Shown piece by piece: positions 5,717 to 11,881 of a DNA stretch of 11,881 nt; the stretch's first letter is position 1, and every line of letters begins with the position of its first letter. The DNA is taken from positions 1-11,881 of the forward strand of contig JAPHRL010000215.1 in NCBI GenBank assembly GCA_026195755.1. The letters are read 5' to 3'. This DNA comes from Kangiella sp. (lineage in GTDB: Bacteria; Pseudomonadota; Gammaproteobacteria; Enterobacterales; Kangiellaceae). The translations under genes and the position numbers were made by a program. The notes under the pieces were generated by a model that did no database searches, was not told the DNA's origin, and saw only the letters and a program-made list of their open reading frames with translations.

Positions 5717-7483
5717 TTACATCCGCTCAAGCGTTTCGATACCTAACAGATCTAAACCCATTTCAAGTTGAGTCAGGCAAATCTGACTTAAGCGCAATAA
5801 GCTGGCCTGACGCGCTTTGTCAGGTTCATTCATAATATGCTGCTTCTGATAGAAGGAACTGAACTGCTGCGCTAAATTGTATAGGTGTTCGCATAAATAA
5901 TGCGGCGCGCGCTTATCCACGCTTTTATCAAGCGCCACTGGAAAATCAAGCAAACCAAAGGTTAAGTCGTATTCGTTTTCGCTGGTCGGCAATAAATGAC
6001 CAGGCTTAGCACCAGCCTCTTCTGCTTTGCGCAAAATAGACTTAATTCGCGCAACCTGCATTAATAAATAAGGTCCGGTTTTTCCTTCGAACTCGCTGAA
6101 TTTTTCTAAGTCGAAAATATAATCTTTAATCCGGAAGTTTCTCAAATCAGCAAACTTGAGTGTCGAAATCGCCACTTTATGTGCAATCTCTTCTTTTTCA
6201 TCTTCATCAAACTCTGTGCCAAAGTTACTGCCCGCCAATTTTTTACGTGCTTCTTCTTTGGCCATTTGGATCAGATCATGTAGCTTCATCACGCCGCCAG
6301 AGCGTGTCTTAAACGGTTTCCCGTCCTTACCGTTCACAGTACCAAAATAAGTATGCTCGTAAGCCGTATTCGCATTCATGCCCATTAAATCTGCGGCAGC
6401 AAATACCTGCTTGAAGTGTTGTTGTTGACGACCGTCTACAACGTACAAAACCAAGTTGGCATGATCGTTGTACACACGCTCATACAAAGTCGCTAAGTCG
6501 GTGGTACCATACATCACCGCACCATCAGATTTACGCAAAATCAGTGGCGGCATAATGGCTTCATCCTGATCATCTTTAAACGGCACAATTAATGCACCTT
6601 GATCACGAACGGCCAAGCCTTTCTCTTCGAGTTGTTGAATCACTTTGGCAATAAATGGATCGGCATCACTTTCGCCCTTCCATAAATCAAAACTCACGCC
6701 CAGCTCGCCATAATCACGCTTAAGCGTTGCCACTGAGACATTGACGAAATGTTTCCATAAAGCGCGATAGCCTGCGCGCCCATTTTGAAGCTCAAGCGTT
6801 GCCTGACGTGCTTTTTCAGCGGCAGTGTCATCGGACTTACACAAACCTGACTCTTGCGGATAAATTTCTTCTAAATCTTGAATAGTAACCGGAGATTCTT
6901 TGGGATAAGGGCCATTAAAGTCAGCATCAAAATAAACCAGATCGGGTTGACGCTTTTTCAGGCCTTCTATCAACATACCCATTTGTGTGCCCCAATCGCC
7001 TAAATGCGCATCGGAAACCACCTGGTAACCTTTAAACCGGAAAATACGCTGTAATGAGTCGCCAATAATAGCGGTACGTAAATGCCCTACGTGCATCGAC
7101 TTAGCAACATTTGGCCCACCAAAGTCGATCATAACTTTGCAGTCAGACTTATCTTCATAACTGCCGAAGGTTTCATCAGAACCGTATGACTCGAGAGTTT
7201 TTGCTAATGACTCAGCGTTAACGAACACGTTAATAAAGCCCGGACGAACAACGTCCAGCTTTTCAATCAAAGAATTGTCCGATAAGGCTGCAACGACTTT
7301 TTCAGCCGTCACAAAAGGATTGCCTGCACCTAATTTTGCGGCGGCCATTGCACCGTTACATTGATAGTGCCCCAGATCAGGGCGATTCGAGCGCTGAACA
7401 TTACCCAGCTCGCGCGGCAGTTCAAGGCTTTCAAAAGCGTCAGCAAATAATTGGCTTAGTTGGTGTTCGATAGATACAAGCAT
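5717..7483 (-). CDS. argS: Arginyl-tRNA synthetase
   Basis: 588 aa from the chosen start; E. coli ArgS is 577 aa. It charges tRNA-Arg with arginine using ATP, in the cytosol. Class Ia features, numbered from this start: an N-terminal Add1-type domain (about 1-100) with LGHYQCNGAM, the HIGH motif as KSMHVGHLR (128-136), HLGDWGTQ (160-167), the segment FKTRSGG (391-397) that stands in the usual place of KMSKS in many ArgRS, and a C-terminal DALR anticodon-binding domain with EGKTGPYLLMQVARI. The frame is open a further 20 codons to an ATG at 7543, but that extension overlaps a very good promoter (TATAAT at 7520-7515) and is not conserved in ArgRS, so ATG 7483 is preferred; its ribosome site is poor. 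The gene is transcribed separately from the lipid A cluster upstream and probably ends at the hairpin at 5594-5619. Confidence 0.97.
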   Translation of the reverse strand: MLVSIEHQLSQLFADAFESLELPRELGNVQRSNRPDLGHYQCNGAMAAAKLGAGNPFVTAEKVVAALSDNSLIEKLDVVRPGFINVFVNAESLAKTLESYGSDETFGSYEDKSDCKVMIDFGGPNVAKSMHVGHLRTAIIGDSLQRIFRFKGYQVVSDAHLGDWGTQMGMLIEGLKKRQPDLVYFDADFNGPYPKESPVTIQDLEEIYPQESGLCKSDDTAAEKARQATLELQNGRAGYRALWKHFVNVSVATLKRDYGELGVSFDLWKGESDADPFIAKVIQQLEEKGLAVRDQGALIVPFKDDQDEAIMPPLILRKSDGAVMYGTTDLATLYERVYNDHANLVLYVVDGRQQQHFKQVFAAADLMGMNANTAYEHTYFGTVNGKDGKPFKTRSGGVMKLHDLIQMAKEEARKKLAGSNFGTEFDEDEKEEIAHKVAISTLKFADLRNFRIKDYIFDLEKFSEFEGKTGPYLLMQVARIKSILRKAEEAGAKPGHLLPTSENEYDLTFGLLDFPVALDKSVDKRAPHYLCEHLYNLAQQFSSFYQKQHIMNEPDKARQASLLRLSQICLTQLEMGLDLLGIETLERM

Positions 7484-7514
7484 GTCGGTTACAGATCGTT
7501 GAAAAATTGGCGCT

Positions 7515-7543
7515 ATTATACCTGCTTGAGCAATGCATGCCAC
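7515..7543 (-). promoter_or_regulatory. Sigma70 promoter of argS
   Basis: On the minus strand GTGGCA (7543-7538, four of six matches to TTGACA) and a perfect TATAAT (7520-7515) are spaced by exactly 17 bp. The predicted start point is near 7508, giving an untranslated leader of about 25 nt before the ATG at 7483. It lies in the 103-bp gap after the phosphatase gene. Its position inside the longest open frame decides the argS start. Confidence 0.75.
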
Positions 7544-7586
7544 GGGTTAGCATAAGAAACATGGCTGGTAATAACTTATTTGGTGT

Positions 7587-8075
7587 CTATCCCCGATGAA
7601 TCCGCCGCAATTCCTCGATTAAACCATCGCTGGCGGCTTCTATCAGCTGAATAACCTCAACAAAACCCTGCGCTCCGCCATAGTATGGATCAGGGACTTC
7701 TCGTTTAGGTAGATCGGGGGCATAGTCAGCGAGGAATAATTTAATCTTTTGCTGATATTCTGGTTCAGGTACTGCATCGAGCAAGTTGTAGTAATTGGAC
7801 TCATCCATCGCCACCAGTAAATCAAACTCATGGAAATCAACATCTCGTACTTGTCGAGAGCGAATGAACGACAAATCATAGCCTGCCTTTTTAGCCTCTT
7901 CTTGTGCTCTTTGATCTGGAGACTCACCGACGTGATGCGCGCTGGTGCCTGCTGAATCGACAAAAATGAGTTCATTTAACTCAGTTTGTGCCAATTTATG
8001 CTTGAAAATACCTTCAGCGGTAGGTGAACGACAGATGTTTCCCAGACAGACAAATAATACTGAAAACTTAGGCAT
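7587..8075 (-). CDS. Low-molecular-weight protein tyrosine phosphatase
   Basis: 162 aa, standard length for the family. The N-terminal phosphate-binding loop CLGNICRS (residues 10-17) gives the C(X)5R(S/T) signature with nucleophile Cys10 and Arg16, and VPDPYYGG (127-134) supplies the general acid Asp129 and the following tyrosines. The enzyme removes phosphate from tyrosine in cytosolic proteins; bacterial relatives (Wzb, Etp, PtpA) often control tyrosine kinases for polysaccharide export. No partner tyrosine kinase is in the window. It follows kdsB by 57 bp with no terminator seen between, so it is probably the last gene of the lipid A/Kdo operon. The same kdsB-phosphatase order occurs in Pseudomonas, where murB and rne follow; here argS follows instead. 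The ATG at 8075 is preceded by AAGGGA at 8087-8092, spaced a rather long 11 nt. An arsenate reductase of the same fold is less likely given the DPYY motif. Confidence 0.95.
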   Translation of the reverse strand: MPKFSVLFVCLGNICRSPTAEGIFKHKLAQTELNELIFVDSAGTSAHHVGESPDQRAQEEAKKAGYDLSFIRSRQVRDVDFHEFDLLVAMDESNYYNLLDAVPEPEYQQKIKLFLADYAPDLPKREVPDPYYGGAQGFVEVIQLIEAASDGLIEELRRIHRG

Positions 8076-8132
8076 GAATTGATTATTCCCTTAACGATAG
8101 TTCGTTGAATGTGGCTCGTTAAATACAGTCGG

Positions 8133-8903
8133 TTAAAGTCGGTGCATTCGATAAAACTGCTCAGCGGCCGCCAGATCTTCTTGAGTATCGACCCCTAGTC
8201 CCGGTGCTTCGCTGGCCTGTTCAACATGAATCGAATAGCCATGAGCTAAGACACGAAGCTGCTCTAAAGATTCCATACGCTCGATCATGGCTGGCGACAT
8301 TTTGACGTACTCTGCCAAAAAGCCTGCGCGATAAGCGTAAATGCCAATGTGGCGCTGACAATGCTCGATGTCTTGGACACGTTGCTCTTCGAAAGCCCCT
8401 CGCTGCCATGGAATTGGTGCACGTGAGAAATACAATGCCTTGCCCTGTTCATCCGCAACAACTTTTACTACATTAGAATTGAAAACCTCTTCTTGGTCAG
8501 TGATGGGGGTCGAGAGTGTCGCCATTGGATAAGCAGTATGTTGATGAAGGTTTTCCGCAACCTGACGAATGTTCTCCGGTGAAATAAAAGGCTCATCGCC
8601 CTGTACATTCACCACAATCATTTCGGGCTTGAGCAATAATTTTTTGCAGACTTCGGCCAGCCGATCACTGCCAGAAACATGATCCTCGCGAGTCATGCAG
8701 ACATCGCCACCAAATAGCTTTACAGCTTCTTCGACACGTTCGTCATCGGTTGCCACAACAACCTGTTTGGCATCCGCCATTAGCGCCCTTTCGTAGACAT
8801 GCTGAATCATTGGCTTACTGCCAATCATGGCTAGCGGCTTACCTGGTAGTCGAGTCGATGCGTAACGCGCCGGTATGACGACGATAAAATCCTTAAAGTG
8901 CAT
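8133..8903 (-). CDS. kdsB: CMP-Kdo synthetase (3-deoxy-manno-octulosonate cytidylyltransferase)
   Basis: 256 aa, close to E. coli KdsB (248 aa). It couples CTP and Kdo to CMP-Kdo plus pyrophosphate in the cytosol, activating Kdo for transfer to the lipid A precursor. The sequence shows the nucleotidyltransferase N-terminus IPARYASTRLPGKPL (10-24), ATDDERV (51-57), the HVSGSDRLAE segment (75-84) and VNVQGDEPF (98-106) with a metal-binding Asp, then FSRAPIP and HIGIYAYR, all typical of KdsB. The ATG at 8903 overlaps the YcaR-family gene by 11 bp (ATGCACTTTAA) and has GAGG at 8910-8913, 6 nt upstream, so it is likely translationally coupled. The position after lpxK and ycaR is the usual one in gammaproteobacteria. 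Confidence 0.98.
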   Translation of the reverse strand: MHFKDFIVVIPARYASTRLPGKPLAMIGSKPMIQHVYERALMADAKQVVVATDDERVEEAVKLFGGDVCMTREDHVSGSDRLAEVCKKLLLKPEMIVVNVQGDEPFISPENIRQVAENLHQHTAYPMATLSTPITDQEEVFNSNVVKVVADEQGKALYFSRAPIPWQRGAFEEQRVQDIEHCQRHIGIYAYRAGFLAEYVKMSPAMIERMESLEQLRVLAHGYSIHVEQASEAPGLGVDTQEDLAAAEQFYRMHRL

Positions 8904-9078
8904 CGAGTTCCTCGCTTGAGACAGAGCGTGCTTCCTCTTCCAACATTACTGGAATATCGTCTCGAATCGGGTACGCCAGTTTGTCGAAGCGACAAATAAG
9001 CTCGTTGCTGTCTTTCTTGTACACCAGATCACCCTTACAAACTGGGCAAACTAAAACATCTAACAGTTTATGATTCAT
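8893..9078 (-). CDS. ycaR: Trm112/YcaR family small zinc-finger-like protein
   Basis: 61 aa, like E. coli YcaR (60 aa), which it matches along its whole length from memory: MNHKLLDVLVCPVC, ELIC and LAYPIRDDIPVML. CPVC (11-14) and Cys29 are likely metal ligands; only three cysteines are present, as in YcaR, so a complete four-Cys site is absent. In eukaryotes and archaea Trm112 stabilises partner methyltransferases; the function of the bacterial form is unsettled. It sits between lpxK and kdsB, overlapping each by 11 bp, a conserved arrangement that suggests a link to lipid A/Kdo synthesis or simply hitch-hiking in the operon. A weak AAGG lies 9 nt before the ATG at 9078. Confidence 0.95.
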   Translation of the reverse strand: MNHKLLDVLVCPVCKGDLVYKKDSNELICRFDKLAYPIRDDIPVMLEEEARSVSSEELDAL

Positions 9079-10033
9079 GCGTTATGGCCTTAATTTGTTC
9101 CATTAGCGACTGCAAAAACGATTTAGACAGTTTAGCGCTAACCGGTAAAAAATAAAAACGCTCATCCGCGAAAGATAAGCATTTTACAGCATCCTTTTCA
9201 GTCATCAGAATACTGCCTGGAAGTGACTCAAAGTCCTGCTTCGAGAACTGATAATGGTCGGGGAAAGATTGGCGCTTGAACTGAAAGCCTAAGCCATCAA
9301 GAGTCTTGTAGAATCGTTCCGGATTGCCAATGGCTGCAACAGCAGTTATTGGCTCTTTCATGTCATCCTGGTGATGATTAATCGCTTGGATTGAATCGGG
9401 TTCTAGCACCATGTCTTGACCATTGATAATAATATAGTCAGCCTTCTTTAAGCGAGACTTAGGCTCTCGTAGCGGCCCAAAAGGCATTAGCCAACCATTA
9501 CCTAATTGCCTGTTTCCATCAACCACCACAATCTCGATGTCACGTTGCAATGCATAGTGCTGCAGGCCATCGTCACAAATAATAATATCGCAACCCATTG
9601 CCTCAAGCTCTTTCGCACCGCGAGCACGAATAGGATCAACCACAACAGGAGATTGGGTTCTGCGATAAATCAGAAAAGGTTCATCGCCTGACTCAGAAGC
9701 AGGCGTCGATTGAGTAAGGGTTAAAGGATATTGCTCGGAATGACCACCATAACCACGGCTGATGAGTCCGGGTTTGTAGCCCTGACTTTTGAGCAGTTCC
9801 AGAAGGTAAATGGCTAAGGGAGTTTTGCCCGTACCGCCAACCGAAATATTACCGATGACAATGACTGGAGTTTTAAGCTTGGTCGATTTGAAAATACCAA
9901 CGCGATAAAAGGAACGACGCAACCAAACAATGAGTCTTAACAATAACTGAAAGGGCCAAAACACCCAAAGCCACCAGACAGTTTTGCGGTACCACAATGA
10001 CTCAAAAAACTGTTGGCTTTTTGAAATGGCCAT
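9068..10033 (-). CDS. lpxK: Tetraacyldisaccharide 4'-kinase (lipid A kinase)
   Basis: 321 aa, close to E. coli LpxK (328 aa). It phosphorylates the 4' position of tetraacyldisaccharide 1-phosphate to give lipid IVA, at the cytosolic face of the inner membrane. Residues about 17-38 form the N-terminal membrane-associated hydrophobic helix (rich in Trp, Leu, Val). The P-loop is GNISVGGTGKTP (61-72), followed by SRGYGG (92-97), the conserved DDGLQH (154-159) and, near the C-terminus, PDHY (258-261) and TEKDAVKC (278-285), all family hallmarks. The ATG at 10033 is preceded by AGGA with a short spacer and lies 23 bp after the msbA stop; the 3' end overlaps ycaR by 11 bp (ATGAATCATAA). Essential in most Gram-negatives that make lipid A. 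Confidence 0.98.
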   Translation of the reverse strand: MAISKSQQFFESLWYRKTVWWLWVFWPFQLLLRLIVWLRRSFYRVGIFKSTKLKTPVIVIGNISVGGTGKTPLAIYLLELLKSQGYKPGLISRGYGGHSEQYPLTLTQSTPASESGDEPFLIYRRTQSPVVVDPIRARGAKELEAMGCDIIICDDGLQHYALQRDIEIVVVDGNRQLGNGWLMPFGPLREPKSRLKKADYIIINGQDMVLEPDSIQAINHHQDDMKEPITAVAAIGNPERFYKTLDGLGFQFKRQSFPDHYQFSKQDFESLPGSILMTEKDAVKCLSFADERFYFLPVSAKLSKSFLQSLMEQIKAITHES

Positions 10034-10056
10034 GCCCTATCCTACTTATTCATTAT

Positions 10057-11805
10057 CTATTCGCTGAACTGCATTTGATATAAGCGAGTGTACTCACCAT
10101 TTTTATCCAGCAATTCCTGGTGGCTTCCCGACTCAATTATAACCCCGTCTTTGAGCACTAAAATTCGATCAGCACTTTCAATGGTTGATAAACGGTGCGC
10201 CACAACCACGGTTGTGCGATCTTTCATCAGCTCTTCAAGCGCTTGTTGAATATAGCGCTCGGATTCAGTATCCAGTGCCGAAGTCGCCTCGTCTAGAATA
10301 AGAATCGGCGCATCTTTTAGCATAGCTCTTGCAATCGCAATGCGCTGACGTTGACCACCTGATAACATGACACCATTGTCACCCACAACCGTATCCAAAC
10401 CTTCCGGAAGCTTCTTGATAAACTCCCAGGCATGAGCATTTTTAGCCGCTTTAATAATGTCTTCATCTGACACTTCATCCATGCGCCCATAAGCAATGTT
10501 ATGGCGAATAGTATCGTTAAACAGCACCACACTTTGCGACACGATCGCGATTTGCTTGCGCAAGGAATCTAGCGTTAGTTCTTTAACTGGAATGCCATCA
10601 ACTAATAACTCACCGTCATTAATGTTATAAAGACGCTGTATCAAACTAGCAATCGTGCTTTTACCACTTCCAGACTTGCCGACTAATGCGATCGATTGTC
10701 CTGCCGGTACGCTGAATGAAATATTATTGAGAACGGGCTCATTGGGCTTATAACCAAAAGTCACTTCTTTAAATTCAATCGAGCCGTCTGCATCTTCAAT
10801 CACTCTAGTGCCTTCGTCAGGCTCATTCGGCAAGTCTAAAATATCAAACACACTTTGCGCACCAGCGATGCCTCGTTGCAAGTGGGTGTTAACGTTGCTG
10901 ACTTCTTTTAAGGGGCGCAGAATCATCGCCATCAGAGTAATAAAAGAAATCAGCTCGCCTTCTGAAATGTGGTCATTCAGCATCTCCAGGCTACCAAAAT
11001 ACATAATGGCGGCGAAACCAATACCAGCAATAACCTGTATCACTGGCGAAGCAATGCCCTTAGTCGCAATCAGCTTCATATCCTGCTGACGATTGCGGTT
11101 AGCCTGCTTGTTAAAGTTCTTAATTTCACGCTCAGTACCACCAAATATTTTAATAACCTGGTTGGCCTTGATTGACTCTTCTGCCGCGCGAGTCACATCA
11201 CCAACAACGTTCTGAATGCTGCTACTAACTTTCTTTAATCGACGCGCACTGACTTTGATGACCCAACCAACTACTGGAACGAGAATGAACAAAAATAATG
11301 TCAGACGCCAGCTGGTCAGAGCCATAAAAGTGATGATAAAGATGATGGTACCACCAGCACGCAATGCTGATGTAATGGCATCAGAACTGGCCACTGCAAC
11401 CTGTTCGGTATTAAAGGTCAGGGTTGATAATAAATTGCCAGGCGCGCGCTTCGAAAAGAATTCAGTTGGCTGGCGCACAAAGTGCTCGTAAAGCTGTTCG
11501 CGCAACGTTTGCACTACTTTACGACCAACCCAACCCATACAGTACATGGAAACAAAGTTAAAAATTCCGCGCAATACAATCGCGCCCATAATAAATAACG
11601 GTGTTTTGACCAGCAGGAAATAGCTGTCACGCGCTTTAATACCATCATCAATCAGGTATTTAATCGAGTTAACAAAATAGGTTTCGACCAGCGCAAAGAG
11701 AATGTTCGCGACCACACCAACGATAAATACCGTTTTGTATTTTTTGGTGAAGCCTAACAGGCGTTTATAAATTTCCCAGCCCGTGTAGTTTTTTGGTTCA
11801 GTCAT
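10057..11805 (-). CDS. msbA: Lipid A export ATP-binding/permease protein MsbA
   Basis: 582 aa, the same length as E. coli MsbA. This homodimeric inner-membrane ABC exporter flips core-lipid A to the periplasmic leaflet using ATP. The N-terminal half (about 1-330) is the six-helix type 1 exporter domain, with hydrophobic spans near 27-48, 66-88, 143-163, 167-185, 253-275 and 284-298. The nucleotide-binding domain follows: Walker A GKSGSGKS (376-383), Q-loop Gln424, signature LSGGQ (481-485), Walker B ILILDEA (501-507) with catalytic Glu506, and the switch His537. Every ATPase motif is intact. It begins 7 bp after the exbD stop codon and is followed by lpxK 23 bp later, so it belongs to the same transcript; its own Shine-Dalgarno site is weak, consistent with coupling to exbD. 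Adjacency to lpxK separates it from generic multidrug ABC exporters. Confidence 0.98.
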   Translation of the reverse strand: MTEPKNYTGWEIYKRLLGFTKKYKTVFIVGVVANILFALVETYFVNSIKYLIDDGIKARDSYFLLVKTPLFIMGAIVLRGIFNFVSMYCMGWVGRKVVQTLREQLYEHFVRQPTEFFSKRAPGNLLSTLTFNTEQVAVASSDAITSALRAGGTIIFIITFMALTSWRLTLFLFILVPVVGWVIKVSARRLKKVSSSIQNVVGDVTRAAEESIKANQVIKIFGGTEREIKNFNKQANRNRQQDMKLIATKGIASPVIQVIAGIGFAAIMYFGSLEMLNDHISEGELISFITLMAMILRPLKEVSNVNTHLQRGIAGAQSVFDILDLPNEPDEGTRVIEDADGSIEFKEVTFGYKPNEPVLNNISFSVPAGQSIALVGKSGSGKSTIASLIQRLYNINDGELLVDGIPVKELTLDSLRKQIAIVSQSVVLFNDTIRHNIAYGRMDEVSDEDIIKAAKNAHAWEFIKKLPEGLDTVVGDNGVMLSGGQRQRIAIARAMLKDAPILILDEATSALDTESERYIQQALEELMKDRTTVVVAHRLSTIESADRILVLKDGVIIESGSHQELLDKNGEYTRLYQMQFSE

Positions 11806-11812
11806 GAGTCGA

Positions 11813-11881
11813 CTAGTCTTGATTATCCGATTTAGGTTGTTGCGTAGCCAGTGTCAGGTTATTAAAACCCACTTGCCCTGC
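11813..11881 (-). CDS. exbD: ExbD/TolR-family biopolymer transport protein, C-terminal end only
   Basis: Only the last 22 codons are inside the window (AGQVGFNNLTLATQQ and a polar tail ending at TAG, 11815-11813). The pattern of small residues, then a strand of the NLTLAT type, is what closes the periplasmic domain of ExbD/TolR proteins. These proteins use the proton motive force with ExbB/TolQ to energise outer-membrane processes. The call leans on synteny: exbB and exbD commonly precede msbA-lpxK in gammaproteobacteria. It lies 7 bp upstream of msbA and is almost certainly in the same operon. With so little sequence, TolR cannot be distinguished. Confidence 0.7.
   Translation of the reverse strand, partial: AGQVGFNNLTLATQQPKSDNQD

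Noticed and set aside
7643..7975. 110-aa open frame on the minus strand inside the tyrosine phosphatase gene
   Set aside because: It is a frame-shifted shadow of a gene with intact catalytic motifs; its protein has no recognisable domain.
1..11881. Defence island, prophage, integron, CRISPR array or insertion sequence
   Set aside because: All substantial frames are explained by conserved housekeeping families; no transposase, integrase, terminal repeats, att-like repeats or regularly spaced repeats were seen.

Overview
The window looks like a chromosomal segment of a marine-type gammaproteobacterium. The main evidence is the right half, where exbD (3' end), msbA, lpxK, a YcaR/Trm112-family gene and kdsB follow one another on the minus strand. 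That is the classic gammaproteobacterial lipid A export / lipid A kinase / CMP-Kdo cluster. Moderately AT-leaning base composition and the gene mix would fit a Kangiella-like member of the former Oceanospirillales. The genus is an inference from memory, not something the sequence proves.

Layout, left to right. (1) Plus strand, 1-3254: the 3' end of an archaeal-type (class III-like) ribose-phosphate pyrophosphokinase, a Na+/phosphate cotransporter with a PhoU-like C-terminal region, and a beta-CASP metallo-beta-lactamase-fold nuclease. They are packed as one operon with a 14-bp gap and an 11-bp overlap. (2) Minus strand, 3251-5585: a SAM-dependent methyltransferase with a charged helical tail, converging on the nuclease gene with stop codons that overlap inside TTAA, and upstream of it a succinate-semialdehyde dehydrogenase (gabD). 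Between these two lies a 115-bp gap with a very strong Shine-Dalgarno sequence, a possible 14-codon leader ORF and an inverted repeat. (3) Minus strand, 5717-7483: argS with a recognisable sigma70 promoter. The argS-gabD gap holds a perfect 20-bp palindrome followed by a T-tract, overlapped by a probable gabD promoter. (4) Minus strand, 7587-11881: exbD end, msbA, lpxK, ycaR, kdsB and a low-molecular-weight protein tyrosine phosphatase, tightly spaced and probably co-transcribed.

How the genes work together: LpxK phosphorylates the lipid A precursor, KdsB activates Kdo for attachment to lipid A, and MsbA flips the finished core-lipid A across the inner membrane. The phosphatase at the end of that run is a possible regulator of envelope polysaccharide. 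The left operon plausibly ties phosphate uptake, RNA turnover and PRPP metabolism together, but this is inference from adjacency. I see no tRNA, rRNA, insertion sequence, CRISPR array, prophage or defence system, and no gene-free stretch longer than about 140 bases. Most of the window is housekeeping. The most informative non-coding spot is the palindrome/promoter overlap ahead of gabD.
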